Shown: positions 27,603 through 36,830, counted from the stretch's first letter. The stretch: DNA of 64,000 nt from Lujinxingia sediminis (GCF_004005565.1 NZ_SADD01000003.1:186001-250000), one strand, 5' to 3'. Notes: generated by a model not told the origin, from the sequence alone. Program-made: numbers and translations.

Positions 27603-27850
27603 GGTGGGGGGCGCCGGGGGTTCGCGATGTCGGGCGATTTGTGGGCGCGGTGGCGGGTTCGCTTTGTGGTTGGGTGGTTGGGTGGTTGGGTGGTTGGGTG
27701 GTTGTGGGGCGCCGGGGTTTGCGGTGATGGTCGATTCGTGTGGGCTATCGGGGTTCGCAGTTCGAGCCCGAGACCGAGCACGAACCCAAGCCCAAGCCCA
27801 AACCCGAACCCAGGCCCGAACCCCTACCCCACCAGCGCCGTTCCGGGGCG
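27603..27850. repeat. G-rich dispersed repeat with GAGNNC/AAGCCC satellite
   Basis: The gap between pirin and the next gene holds the G-rich element: GGGTTCGCTTTGTGG, then four GTTGGGTG units (about 27665-27705), GGCGCCGGGGTTTGCGG, and TCGATTCGTGTGGG. It is followed by a hexamer satellite of the form cccgagaccgagcac / aagcccaagccc (27768-27840). No gene is supported. Confidence 0.8.
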
Positions 27851-27851
27851 T

Positions 27852-28655
27852 TTACTCCTCCACCACCACCTCGTCACCTTCGACCACCTCGTCACCTTCG
27901 ACCACCTCGTCGCCTTGGACCACGTCCTCCTCCTCCGGCAGCCCCGCGCGCCGCCGGCTCGTCGGCCGCACCCGATCGGCGTGGGCCGGCATCTCGGCCA
28001 GGCGGTAGAGGTTTTCGAGGATCGCCGCCACCGGCGCATAATGCGTCGCCCAGACCTCCTCGGCTTTGTTGCGCATATTCTGGGCGTCCTGCGTCTCCCG
28101 CGTCTCCTCGACCAGGGCCCCGGACGTCTCTTCGAGTTTGCTCAGGCTGGCGCTCAACCCCTCGGCGCGCTTTTGGTAGTCGGGGCGGCCCAGGGCCGCA
28201 AAGCGCGGCTCAAAATCCAAAAGACCGCCCTCCAGCTGGCGCAGCACGTTGCGCCCCTGGGTGATCAGCTCGTTGGCGTTGTAGGCGGTGACCCCATCGA
28301 GCCCCAGATGCGCCGCCGCCCGCATGCCGTAGTCGGCGTCGACCGCCGAGCGAAACGCCAGCACATGCTGGCGCACCTCCTCGATCTGGGCGTCGCGGCG
28401 ATCGCGCAGCACGCCGTCCTGGCTGACCTCCGAGGCCACCTCCCGATCGAAGGCTTCCATCGTGTCGTAGTCCTCCTGCAGCACGCCCGTCAGCGCCACC
28501 ACCAGGTCGGCCATCGTCAGCGGATCGGGCACCTGATCCTTGAAGATGATGCGCTCCAGGCGAGCGCCCAACTCCGCCTTGTTGACACTCGCCGAGCTCA
28601 CCACGGTGTTTGTGACGCCGCGTCGATTGGCTACCATTTTCGTGATCTTGGCCAT
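27852..28655 (-). CDS. Hypothetical helical protein with acidic VVEGDE repeats at the C terminus
   Basis: A 267-residue soluble protein I do not recognise. It is mainly alpha-helical with Glu/Arg-rich heptad-like stretches (residues ~60-235) and begins MAKITKMVANRRGVTNTVV. The last 25 residues repeat (V)VEGDEV, encoded by tandem 15-bp units tcaccttcgaccacc, so the repeat number could vary without a frameshift. GGGGAG with 7-nt spacing selects the ATG at 28655. It lies immediately beside the G-rich dispersed repeat. It has no signal peptide. Confidence 0.7.
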   Translation of the reverse strand: MAKITKMVANRRGVTNTVVSSASVNKAELGARLERIIFKDQVPDPLTMADLVVALTGVLQEDYDTMEAFDREVASEVSQDGVLRDRRDAQIEEVRQHVLAFRSAVDADYGMRAAAHLGLDGVTAYNANELITQGRNVLRQLEGGLLDFEPRFAALGRPDYQKRAEGLSASLSKLEETSGALVEETRETQDAQNMRNKAEEVWATHYAPVAAILENLYRLAEMPAHADRVRPTSRRRAGLPEEEDVVQGDEVVEGDEVVEGDEVVVEE

Positions 28656-28818
28656 GACCATGCTCCCCATGCATCGCCCCACCCAGCACCGCGGACCGAC
28701 CACCGGCGCGCCGGCTGGACTGCTCAGGACGTCGTTATGTTGAATGAAAAAACGCTATCCCGCGGCGCGCGCTCCCCGCAAGCTCCGAGCGCCGATAAGC
28801 CCGGAAAGCGCCCGCGGG

Positions 28819-29160
28819 TCAAAAAGCCCTCTCATCCTGACTCGCCCCCGACTCCCCGGCCCCACCTTCCCCCTCAGCTCGCCCGGAGGGGCGTTTTGTT
28901 TTGAAAAACGCTTTTCACTCAGGCTCATGCGCGCGTTTTCGCGCTCAGAACACCTCCCATCCTGACGCGTATCTGACTCTGCAACGCCACCTCCCCTGCT
29001 CTGCGACTCCCGGGGGTGGTGACGCCGCAGACCCGCGTTCGCGTGAGACCAGGAGGCCTATTTCAAATTGAAAGACACGTCTCATTCCCACCACAGGCCT
29101 GCTCCGCGCGAAAAGCGACGTGTCAGGTGCCCTGGCACCCGGGGTGGCGCTGAAAAGGAG
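28819..29160. repeat. Dispersed ~340-bp element, copy A
   Basis: Bases 28819-29160 match 36489-36830 along their length: ctcatcctgac, GGCGTTTTGTTTTGAAAAACGC (a hairpin), ctgctctgcgactcccg, and caggtgccctggcacccgggg near the end. Copy A ends with one unit of the GGTGCC/GGCACC minisatellite, whereas copy B has about nine. The remainder up to 29435 holds one REP-like copy near 29233 and no gene. Confidence 0.8.
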
Positions 29161-29435
29161 CGTTGAAGGCAGCGTGGAGGGTTGGTTTCGGCAAAAGGGG
29201 GCGAATCGGCCCCTTTGGGATGGTCCGGGCGCGTGTCCAACCCCCGGTCGGGCAGCGCGAGGGCGTTACCGTCACGTGTCTGCTCCTTTTTTCGCCCCCT
29301 CCCTCACCTGCAATTGACTTCAGCCTCGGCAAGTGTAAAGAATTGTTTCATCGCTTTTAGAACACGTCCGCCATGCACGTCGCACAAGCATCATGCCCCT
29401 TGAGCTACGGCCGCACTGCGCCTTGCTCTCACCCC

Positions 29436-30935
29436 ATGGAGCCCCACTTGCAGACTACGTACCGCACGTCGTTGTTCGTAACCTTCACCGCCCTCCTGCT
29501 CACCTCTACTGCCGCCGGCTGCGGCTCCGAAGCCCCCCAGGACGCCCCCGCGCTCAGCGTGACGGAGGCCACTGGCGAGCAATGCCCTTACGGCGGTCAG
29601 GTGATCCTGATCGGTGACGCCGAGCACGTCGTCTGCCAGGGCGCCCCTGGCGAGGATGGCGAAGCTCCCGAGATCGAGATCTCCGACGCGACGGCCGAAG
29701 AGTGTGCCGAGGGAGGCGTGGTCGTGACCCTCGATGGCGACTCCCACGTGATCTGCGACGGTGAAGATGGCGAGGACGGCGACGACGGCGAGGACGGCGA
29801 AGCGGCTATGAGCGTGGTGGTGCGCGCCGGTGAGGCCGATAGCGCCCAATGCGAGTTCGGCGGCACGTTCCTGGAGTTCGGTCACGACACCAACGCCAAT
29901 GGCGCCCTCGACGACGACGAAGAGGTGGTCGAGAGCACCGCGATCTGCAACGGCGCCACCGGAGAACAGGGGGCCCCGGGCGAAGATGGCGCGCCGGGCC
30001 TCAACTCGGCGATGCGCGTCAGCGCCGCCGACGTGGCCACCTGCGAGTTCGGCGGCACCCTCATCGAGTTTGGCCTGGACGCCAACGCCAACGGCACGCT
30101 CGATGCTGAAGAAGCGGTGCTCCAGAGCGATGCGATCTGCCACGGTGCCCCGGGTGAGGACGGCCTGACCCCGCAGGTCACGCTGAGCAACGCCACCTCC
30201 GCAGAATGCCCCGGCGGCGAGGGCACCCTGCTGACGATTGGCGAGGAGTCGACGCTGCTCTGCCCGCTGATGGTCGTGCGCGCCTCCGATCTTCCCACCG
30301 GCGCGCTCCTCGTCGACAACGCCACCCTCTGGAACGATGCCCCTCTGGAGTGGCGCCTGGTCCACCATAACTACGGTGATCTGACCAACGCCGTGACCCT
30401 GCGCACCACCGAGAGCGTCGCGTCGCGGGGGATTTATAACAGCGACTGGTCCAACTCCTGGGACTCAAGCGATCTGCGCCTCTGGCTCAACTCGACCTTC
30501 GCCGACGCCTTCTCCGTGGCATTGAATGCGGCCCTCGCGCCCACCACCGTGGCCTGGACGTCCATCCACAGTGGTTCTGTCTCCACGGGGGAAGCCATCG
30601 ATCCGGTCTTCATCGCCTCGCGCACCGAGCTCGGCGGTGAAGCGGTCGCCGGCGAGGGCAGCGTTTTGGACTGGTTCGCCGACCCGGCCACCGCTGCGGA
30701 GCGACGCATCGAGAGCGCGACGCCGGGTCAGTACTGGACCCGCACCGGCATGTGGACCACCTACAGCGGCACCGAATATGCCATGAGCGCCTGGCTTGTG
30801 AACGCATCCGGCGACTTCGTCACGGGCAACTGGACCAGCGACTCTTTTGGCATCTGGCCGCTGATCACCATCGACGGTGACACCCTGGTGGTTCAGCGGG
30901 AGAGCGATCGCTTTGAGATGATCACCCTCGACTAA
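29436..30935 (+). CDS. Lipoprotein with collagen-like/Cys repeats and DUF6273-like C-terminal domain
   Basis: A 499-residue predicted lipoprotein; signal peptide core LFVTFTALLLTSTAAGC. The first half has four repeats with paired Cys (EQCPYGGQVILIGD...VVCQGAPGEDGE) resembling DUF7151-type repeats, with Gly-Glu-Asp collagen-like runs (GEDGEDGDDGEDGE) and DTNANGALDDDEE calcium loops. The C-terminal ~220 residues (WRLVHHNYGD..., SSDLRLWLNSTFADAFS, FGIWPLITID) resemble the DUF6273 domain found in bacterial surface proteins. No strong Shine-Dalgarno site is seen; the ATG at 29436 places the signal peptide correctly. Confidence 0.78.
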   Translation: MEPHLQTTYRTSLFVTFTALLLTSTAAGCGSEAPQDAPALSVTEATGEQCPYGGQVILIGDAEHVVCQGAPGEDGEAPEIEISDATAEECAEGGVVVTLDGDSHVICDGEDGEDGDDGEDGEAAMSVVVRAGEADSAQCEFGGTFLEFGHDTNANGALDDDEEVVESTAICNGATGEQGAPGEDGAPGLNSAMRVSAADVATCEFGGTLIEFGLDANANGTLDAEEAVLQSDAICHGAPGEDGLTPQVTLSNATSAECPGGEGTLLTIGEESTLLCPLMVVRASDLPTGALLVDNATLWNDAPLEWRLVHHNYGDLTNAVTLRTTESVASRGIYNSDWSNSWDSSDLRLWLNSTFADAFSVALNAALAPTTVAWTSIHSGSVSTGEAIDPVFIASRTELGGEAVAGEGSVLDWFADPATAAERRIESATPGQYWTRTGMWTTYSGTEYAMSAWLVNASGDFVTGNWTSDSFGIWPLITIDGDTLVVQRESDRFEMITLD

Positions 30936-30985
30936 CACCTCCATCGGAGCGACGCGCAACTCGTCATTCTGAACATGGTTTTGAA

Positions 30986-31018
30986 GAGCGCCGGCCCACC
31001 GCCGGCGCTCTTTTTTTT
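30986..31018 (+). terminator. Strong Rho-independent terminator
   Basis: GAGCGCCGGC and GCCGGCGCTC form a perfect 10-bp stem with a 5-nt loop, followed by T8 (31011-31018). It lies 50 bases after the collagen-like lipoprotein gene. Confidence 0.95.
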
Positions 31019-31331
31019 GGGGAGGGAGTGACCCTCGGTTGTGCACGGGGGCGTCATTCATGGAGATGCGGCGGGCTTCTATCGTGCACGGAATCGAAGC
31101 CGTCCGCCCCTCGGGCGCATTCCAAAACACGCATGGCACATGTCGGCCCGGTCCCGCGCGACAGCTGGCACAGCCCTTGCCTCAACTCATCCTACCGATG
31201 CCAGACACCCTTTTTCGGGGTAGACCTACCTCCGATGACGCCGATCGCCAGACACAAATATGGACAGGCATCTATCCACACCCTGTCTTCGCTGCTCGCC
31301 ATCTTTCACCAAAATAACCCCGGGAAACCTG
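31019..31331. other. Intergenic region with one REP-like copy
   Basis: One degenerate GACCCTCGGTT copy lies at about 31030, directly behind the terminator. The rest is presumed leader and promoter of the next gene; no clear -10/-35 pair was found. Confidence 0.35.
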
Positions 31332-32024
31332 ATGATGCGTTCTACCACCGCCGCTGCTCTTGTCGTGTTTGGACTTCTTTTACCCGCCGCGGCCTCTGCC
31401 GAAACGGATATCTCCGCCGACGGTTATTGCGCTGTGAATACCACTCATTCCGCCGAGCTGGAGTGCCTGACCATCGCCGGCAACTACACCTCGGATCTCT
31501 ATTACAATGAGATCTGCAGCCGCACCCTCACCCTCACCAACACCTGCGAGGTTCCTATCTCGATCGTGGAACTCGATTGCGAGAACGAGGCCTGCATCTC
31601 CGAAACTCTGGAGCCCGGCGACGAACTCGCAGTCGATCTCGCATTGTCAGAGCCCTACGCGTACGGCGACGAGAGCAGTCTGTCTCGCCATTTCGAGGTC
31701 AGCACGGATACCACCGACATCGGGATCGAGATCACCATCCGCAACTTCTATGAAGAGCCCGAACATCCCTACGAGCCCCCCATCGACGAGGGTGATACGG
31801 GTGAAGAGCCCGGCGGTGCCGACACAGGGGACGAGAGCGATACGGGTGAAGAGCTCAGCGGTGCCGACACAGGGGACGAGAACGACGCGGGCTCTGGCAA
31901 CGAGCAAACCGACCCTGGTGAGGGCAGCGCGGGCGGCTGCTCGACCTCCGGCAACACTCCGGGCTCGGCGCTGCTGACGATGGCCGGTGCCCTTGGTCTG
32001 GTCATACTGCGCCGTCGGCCCTGA
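31332..32024 (+). CDS. Secreted protein with MYXO-CTERM-like anchor
   Basis: A 230-residue exported protein: signal peptide (ALVVFGLLLPAAASA), a Cys-containing beta domain of ~130 residues, then a linker with two 15-residue repeats (DTGEEPGGADTGDES), and a C-terminal tripartite sorting signal: Gly-Gly-Cys (GGCSTSG), a hydrophobic span (ALLTMAGALGLVIL) and RRRP. That matches the MYXO-CTERM pattern cut by myxosortase. The repeat is a 45-bp tandem duplication (31794-31883). A second ATG follows at 31335. Function of the mature domain is unknown. Confidence 0.8.
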   Translation: MMRSTTAAALVVFGLLLPAAASAETDISADGYCAVNTTHSAELECLTIAGNYTSDLYYNEICSRTLTLTNTCEVPISIVELDCENEACISETLEPGDELAVDLALSEPYAYGDESSLSRHFEVSTDTTDIGIEITIRNFYEEPEHPYEPPIDEGDTGEEPGGADTGDESDTGEELSGADTGDENDAGSGNEQTDPGEGSAGGCSTSGNTPGSALLTMAGALGLVILRRRP

Positions 32025-32046
32025 CATCACCCCGGGGCCCGCTGTC

Positions 32047-32658
32047 TTAGAGCGGTGGCGAGGGACGTGAGGCCGACTCCCCCGGTCGGCCTACCATCGC
32101 CGCGATCTGCCCCAGAAAGCCCTCGACGAAGGCCTCCACATCGGCCCCCTCCACGGTGTCGTAGTCGTCCTCATCGGCAATATCGAAGCCGATCTCACCT
32201 TCCATCCGCCGCCCGAGTGGCTCCATGCCCATCTGCTTGATAAAGCCCCGAATTGAGACCGGCGGCTCGGCGGTAAACGAGGCGAAGATCGCCGGGTTAA
32301 AATCCGTCTCAATAATCAGCCGCTCGATGCAAGCCAGGCTCTCGGCGCGCAGTGCCTCGGCGTCATCATAGTTGCTGAGACTGACACTGAAGAACGCGGC
32401 GGGCATATGTTGAAGCTCCCGGTGCCGAGCCCCAATCAACGCCTCAATCCGGGGCGCATACTCGCCATCATCGAGAGCGCTGCCGAAGATCACGCCGTCA
32501 TAACCGTTGAGCTCCAGATCCTCGGGGATCGCGTTGGCGGTAAAAAGCTCGACGCGGTGCCCCATCTCCTTGAGGTGGGTCGCGATCGCGTCGGCGATCC
32601 GCCGGGGTTCGAGCACCTCGGCCTGATAGATAAGAGCGCTTCGGGTGATGATGTCCAT
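32047..32658 (-). CDS. HemG-like flavodoxin-domain protein
   Basis: A 203-residue protein like HemG / flavodoxin_5 (menaquinone-dependent protoporphyrinogen IX oxidase family): YDGVIFGSALDDGEYAPRIEALI, then HMPAAFFSVSLSNYDD, and a Trp-poor C terminus. The FMN phosphate loop, usually YGTTEGQT in HemG, reads YQAEVLEPRRIADA, so the Thr/Ser ligands are missing. The protein may bind a different flavin or none. It has an acidic C-terminal tail. GAGGGA precedes the start. The partner genes of haem synthesis are not in the window, so the oxidase function is not assured. Confidence 0.7.
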   Translation of the reverse strand: MDIITRSALIYQAEVLEPRRIADAIATHLKEMGHRVELFTANAIPEDLELNGYDGVIFGSALDDGEYAPRIEALIGARHRELQHMPAAFFSVSLSNYDDAEALRAESLACIERLIIETDFNPAIFASFTAEPPVSIRGFIKQMGMEPLGRRMEGEIGFDIADEDDYDTVEGADVEAFVEGFLGQIAAMVGRPGESASRPSPPL

Positions 32659-32837
32659 GGATCCCTCAAGGTGAAGTCTGCCTGAGTCGCTGGTACTACA
32701 CCCAAAATAGACCCGCCCCCCACGTCACCAAAATCTCGTGTGCGGCGACACCACATTCACAAGCCCCCACAGCGGCCAGGGCATGCTCGGGCTCGGCCTC
32801 GGGCGCCCCCCATCGCCCACAAAAACTCCCCCCAACC

Positions 32838-32950
32838 CGAGTGCATCCAGGGCGACGCTCGGCACCGAGTGCATCCAGGGCGACGCCTGGCACCGAGTGC
32901 ATCCAGGGCGACGCTCGGCACCGAGTGCATCCAGGGCGACGCCCGGCACC
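32838..32950. repeat. 28-bp minisatellite, four units
   Basis: Units CGAGTGCATCCAGGGCGACG plus c(t/c)(c/t)ggcac begin at 32838, 32866, 32894, 32922 and 32950, exactly 28 bp apart. The fifth unit leads into the structured element that follows. Confidence 0.9.
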
Positions 32951-33051
32951 GAGTGCATCCAGGGCGGAGCCCAGCAAGGAGGCAGGGATGAAGCTGTAGC
33001 AGCGCTACCGCGAATCCCTGACGACGCCGCTGGCTTCGTCCTGGGGCACTC
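32951..33051. repeat. Structured ~100-nt element, copy 1
   Basis: Closing stem GAGTGC (32951-32956) / GCACTC (33046-33051) plus CCAGG/CCTGG. Inside are CAGGGAT (32983-32989) / ATCCCTG (33014-33020), which encloses GTAGC-agc-GCTAC (32996-33008), and GACGA/TCGTC (33020-33040). Related copies lie at 52955-53143. The rest of the 32659-33177 gap has no recognisable gene. Confidence 0.75.
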
Positions 33052-33177
33052 GGCGGCGCTCGGCGGCGTTGTTCGACCCAGAACCCTCTGGCATACTCGC
33101 GGCGAGATGACGTCCTTTTGATGACTCTGATGCGCTTCTTCTTTCCGTGCTGAACACCTCCGGCGCCTGGACAATGC

Positions 33178-36100
33178 ATGCGTGGTACTACGGGAAAGTG
33201 TCCCGGCTGTGATAGCAGCGGGGAGGTCGCCGCGCCCTGTGAGGAGCGCGGATGCAGCAAACGCGGGCTGCACTTTATCTCCAACACCCACTGGGAGCAG
33301 GCCCACCGTGGTGCGGCCGAGCAGCCCGACCCGGTGATCGGGCAGATGGTCGGCGATTTTCTGGTCGTGGGCACCCTGGGTTCGGGAGGTTTCGGACGGG
33401 TGTATCTGGCGTTCCAGTCGCCGCTTTTAAGGCTTAAGGGGGCGCTCAAGCTCATCAACGTCGATACCGACGATCCCGAATTCTCCCGGGTGCTCCTCCA
33501 GAAATTCCAGAGCGAAGCGGAGGTGCTCGCGCACTTAAGTCACCCCAATATCGTGCGCCTGCTCAAGTACGGCATTCACGCCGGGCGCCCCTATCTGGTG
33601 ATGGAGTTTATTGACGGTAGCCGCACCCTTCGCGATGAAATCCACGCCCGCACCCAGGACGGCCGCGGCTTCAGCGCTGAAGAGATTCTTGCCATCACCA
33701 ACCAGCTCCTCAACGGGCTGGGCGCCGCCCACCAGGACAGCATCGTCCACCGCGACATCAAGCCCGAAAACATCATGATTCAGGCCGTCGTGGGCAACCC
33801 CCTCTACGTGCGCCTGCTGGACTTCGGGCTGGCCAAATTCGTCGAACACAAGAGTGACACCCGCTGGCACCTGGGCTCGCCGAATTACATGGCGCCCGAG
33901 CAGATCTCGCGCAAGAATCTGGGGCCCTGGACCGATCTTTACGCCGTCAGCGTGATGCTCTTTGAGTTCCTGAGCGGCCGCCGCCCCTTCCCCGGCGCCT
34001 CCGAGCAGGAGGTGCTGATTAAGAAGATCAAAGAGGAGTTTGATCCCCTTGATGAGATCGCCGATCTGAACGTCCCGGAGGTCACCCGCGCCTTTCTGGC
34101 CCGCGGGCTGGCGCGCGATCCTCAAAAGCGTTTTCAGGACGTTGAAGCGCTGCGCCGGGCGATGCACCCGGCCGTCGAAGCGCTCTCCGGCCAGCTCGGC
34201 CCCCGGGGCACCCTGCTGCCCGGGCGGACCGCGCACCTTGGCTCGCAAGATCTCCTCGACCTGAAGACGGTGCGCGGGGAGGCTGACGCCGGGCTTCTTG
34301 CCCGCTCCGGCGACGCAAAACCCACCTCGCGCGTCACCCCCGACGACCTCGCCACGCGCCGCGTCCCCGGCGCTGAAGAACTCGCCAGCGAAGTCGCTGC
34401 CGATAGCGGCAACGATGTCGCCGTCGCTGATGCCGACGTCTCCGACGACGTCGACGTCATCACAGCACACAAGCACCAGAGCGAGCACGAGAACGAGCCC
34501 GTGTTCGAGAACGAGATCGAGAACGAGCCCGTGATCGAGAACGAGAACGAGAACGAGTACGAGTACGAGAACGAGCCCGTGTTCGAGAACGAGATCGAGA
34601 ACGAGAACGAGAACGAGAACGAGAACGAGAACGAGAACGAGAACGAGCACGAGCACGAGAACGAGCACGAGCACGAGCACGAGTACGAGCCCGAGCACGA
34701 GCACGAGCACGAGAACGAGAACGAGCACGAGAACGAACCCACCACACCCTCCTCCCGAAAGCCCGCCGCGTTTCTTCTGGGTGCGCTGCTACTCACTCTG
34801 GCTGGCGTGGGCATCGCCGACGTTTACGGCCCCGGCGTTCTTCCGGCGCCCTTTTCCCTGAAAGCCCTCCTCGGCGGTGGGGCTTCCTCGGAGGCGCTGG
34901 CCGAGACGTCCCTCGGACCCGACGACGAGATTTCGAGCGCGGATTCAGACGCCGGCGCCCTCTCGATCGCCCCGCTTATTGCGAACGCGAGCCACGCCGT
35001 CGAAGCTGCCCTGAGCGCTGCCGCCGACGGTCTTCCTGGCGAGGCGATCGCCGCCGAGCCCCCGCGCCACGTGCAGCAGATGGCGCTCGGCAAGTTCCAC
35101 TCCTGCATTCTTCTGCGCGAGGGCCAGGTGCGCTGCTGGGGGGCAAACTTCGACGCCGAGCTGGGCCTGGGCCACCGCGAGCGCGTCGGCGACGACGAAC
35201 CGGCCTCGGAGGCCGGGTTTGTGGCGCTGGGAGAGCCGGCCATCGCGATCGCAGCCGCCGGCGACTACAACGCGTCGTTTACCTGCGCGCTCCTGGAGAG
35301 CCGCGACCTGCGCTGCTGGGGAAGCAACCACTTCGGCCAGCTCGGGCTTGGCCGCGACGTGCGCCGCATCGGCGAAGACCCCCTCCCCCTCGCCATTGAG
35401 CCCATCGCGATGGGCGGGCCGGTCAAAGCGGTGACCGTCGGTGCGATGCAATACGCCACGCACGCCTGCGCGCTGCTCGAAGATGGCGCGCTCAAGTGCT
35501 GGGGCAACAACCGCTACGGCCAGCTCGGGCTTGGCCACACCCACCACCTGGGCAAGGCGGAGGTTCCGGCCAACATCAACCCGGTCAACGTCGGCGCCGA
35601 CGTCCTCGATATCAGCGCCGGGAAGTTCCACACCTGCGCGCTCCTGGAGGGCGGCCAGCTGAAGTGCTGGGGCCGAAACCAGGCCGGTCAGCTGGGGCAG
35701 GGCCACACCGATAACATCGGCGACAACGAGCACCCCGCCGACATCAAGCCCATTGATGTGGGCGATGAGGTTTTGGCCGTCTCCGCCGGCCGCAGCCACA
35801 CCTGCGCGCTCCTCCCTGAGGGACGCGCCCGCTGCTGGGGCTGGAACGAGCACGGCCAGCTCGGCTACGGCCACACCGACACCATCGGCAACGACGAGCC
35901 CCCGGCCACCGCCGGCGACATCGACGCCGGTGGCACCGTGTTGCAGATCGACGCCGGCGGCCTGCACACCTGCGCGCTCTTAGAGGGCGGCCGCGTGCGC
36001 TGCTGGGGCGACAACCGCTTTGGCCAACTCGGTTACGGGCATCGCCGCTCCGTCGGCACCGAGGCGCCCCCCTCCTGGGCCACCGACGTCTATCTGGGCG

Positions 36101-36291
36101 GAAAAGCCGTGGCCATCGAGGCCTCCAACTACCACACCTGCGCGCTGCTCGAAGACGACACGATGCGCTGCTGGGGTTTTAACGATTTTGGCCAGCTCGG
36201 CTACGGCCACACCGATCTCATTGGCGATGACGAGGCACCCGCCATCGCCGGTCCGGTCCCGGCCTACACCCTCGACACACCCGACGAATAA
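33178..36291 (+). CDS. Transmembrane Ser/Thr protein kinase with seven RCC1 repeats
   Basis: A 1037-residue receptor-like kinase. It starts with a possible zinc ribbon (CPGC near residue 8, CEERGC near 21). The kinase domain spans about residues 58-330: GTLGSGGFGRVY, ALKLI (Lys), HRDIKPEN near 190, DFG near 213 and APEQ. A linker of alternating Glu-Asn/His/Tyr (residues ~431-521) precedes one membrane span (FLLGALLLTLAGVGIADVYG). Outside are seven RCC1-type repeats of ~46 residues, each with HTCALL...RCWG.N..GQLG.GH, enough for a full propeller. The ligand is unknown. The linker is encoded by a GAGAAC-type hexamer satellite. Confidence 0.9.
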   Translation: MRGTTGKCPGCDSSGEVAAPCEERGCSKRGLHFISNTHWEQAHRGAAEQPDPVIGQMVGDFLVVGTLGSGGFGRVYLAFQSPLLRLKGALKLINVDTDDPEFSRVLLQKFQSEAEVLAHLSHPNIVRLLKYGIHAGRPYLVMEFIDGSRTLRDEIHARTQDGRGFSAEEILAITNQLLNGLGAAHQDSIVHRDIKPENIMIQAVVGNPLYVRLLDFGLAKFVEHKSDTRWHLGSPNYMAPEQISRKNLGPWTDLYAVSVMLFEFLSGRRPFPGASEQEVLIKKIKEEFDPLDEIADLNVPEVTRAFLARGLARDPQKRFQDVEALRRAMHPAVEALSGQLGPRGTLLPGRTAHLGSQDLLDLKTVRGEADAGLLARSGDAKPTSRVTPDDLATRRVPGAEELASEVAADSGNDVAVADADVSDDVDVITAHKHQSEHENEPVFENEIENEPVIENENENEYEYENEPVFENEIENENENENENENENENEHEHENEHEHEHEYEPEHEHEHENENEHENEPTTPSSRKPAAFLLGALLLTLAGVGIADVYGPGVLPAPFSLKALLGGGASSEALAETSLGPDDEISSADSDAGALSIAPLIANASHAVEAALSAAADGLPGEAIAAEPPRHVQQMALGKFHSCILLREGQVRCWGANFDAELGLGHRERVGDDEPASEAGFVALGEPAIAIAAAGDYNASFTCALLESRDLRCWGSNHFGQLGLGRDVRRIGEDPLPLAIEPIAMGGPVKAVTVGAMQYATHACALLEDGALKCWGNNRYGQLGLGHTHHLGKAEVPANINPVNVGADVLDISAGKFHTCALLEGGQLKCWGRNQAGQLGQGHTDNIGDNEHPADIKPIDVGDEVLAVSAGRSHTCALLPEGRARCWGWNEHGQLGYGHTDTIGNDEPPATAGDIDAGGTVLQIDAGGLHTCALLEGGRVRCWGDNRFGQLGYGHRRSVGTEAPPSWATDVYLGGKAVAIEASNYHTCALLEDDTMRCWGFNDFGQLGYGHTDLIGDDEAPAIAGPVPAYTLDTPDE
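34478..34738 (+). repeat. GAGNAC hexamer satellite inside the kinase gene
   Basis: About 260 bp of GAGAAC, GAGCAC, GAGTAC and GAGCCC units, encoding Glu-Asn/His/Tyr/Pro dipeptides in the linker before the membrane span. Because the unit is 6 bp, changes in copy number keep the frame. Similar satellites occur outside genes at 27.77, 52.6-52.75 and 55.98 kb. Confidence 0.9.
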
Positions 36292-36329
36292 TCTCGCTCC
36301 GGTCGTTTTTCCGACGTTTGAGCGCGATG

Positions 36330-36470
36330 ACGGTCGACCCCGGGTCGTACCATTCGGCGCTATGACGGCCGATGGTCCGACCCTCGGTCGGGCAACTCGG
36401 CGTCATCTCTGCCGATGGTCCGACCCTCGGATGGTCCGACCCTCGGTCGGGCAACTCGGCGTCGTACCCC
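36330..36470. repeat. REP-like array after the kinase gene
   Basis: Four copies of GACC(C)TCGGTC or GACCCCGGGTC occur at about 36334, 36378, 36420 and 36435, with gatggtcc to the left and gggcaactcggcgtc to the right. The third is fused to the fourth through a truncated unit (ctcggatggtccgac). Confidence 0.8.
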
Positions 36471-36488
36471 CCTTCAACGCGTACGCCG

Positions 36489-36830
36489 TCAAAAAAAACT
36501 TCCCATCCTGACTCTGACCCTGCTCCCCGACTCCACCTCGCGACTGAGCCTGCCCGGAGAGGCGTTTTGTTTTGAAAAACGCCTTCCCCTCCCGCTCACA
36601 CGCCCCTTCTCGGGCTCAGCACGCCTCCCATCCTGACTCCCACCTTACTCCGCAGCGCCACCTCTCCTGCTCTGCGACTCCCGAGGGTGGTGAGGGCGCA
36701 GACTCGCCATCGCGTGAGCATGAAAGGCATATTTCAAAGTGAAACACCCGTCGCATTCCCCCCCGAAGCCAGCTCGCGGCCAGGACCGACGTGTCAGCTG
36801 CACTGGCACCCGGGGTGACGCTCAAAAGCG
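36489..36830. repeat. Dispersed ~340-bp element, copy B
   Basis: Second copy of the element at 28819-29160, about 75-80% similar by eye. It keeps the GGCGTTTTGTTTTGAAAAACGCC hairpin (about 36561-36583). It runs directly into the 42-bp minisatellite. Confidence 0.8.

Noticed and set aside
32725-33306. Minus-strand frame with repeated GCTRCRASPWMHSVP peptides
   Set aside because: It is a translation of the 28-bp minisatellite; it has no start signal and overlaps the kinase start.
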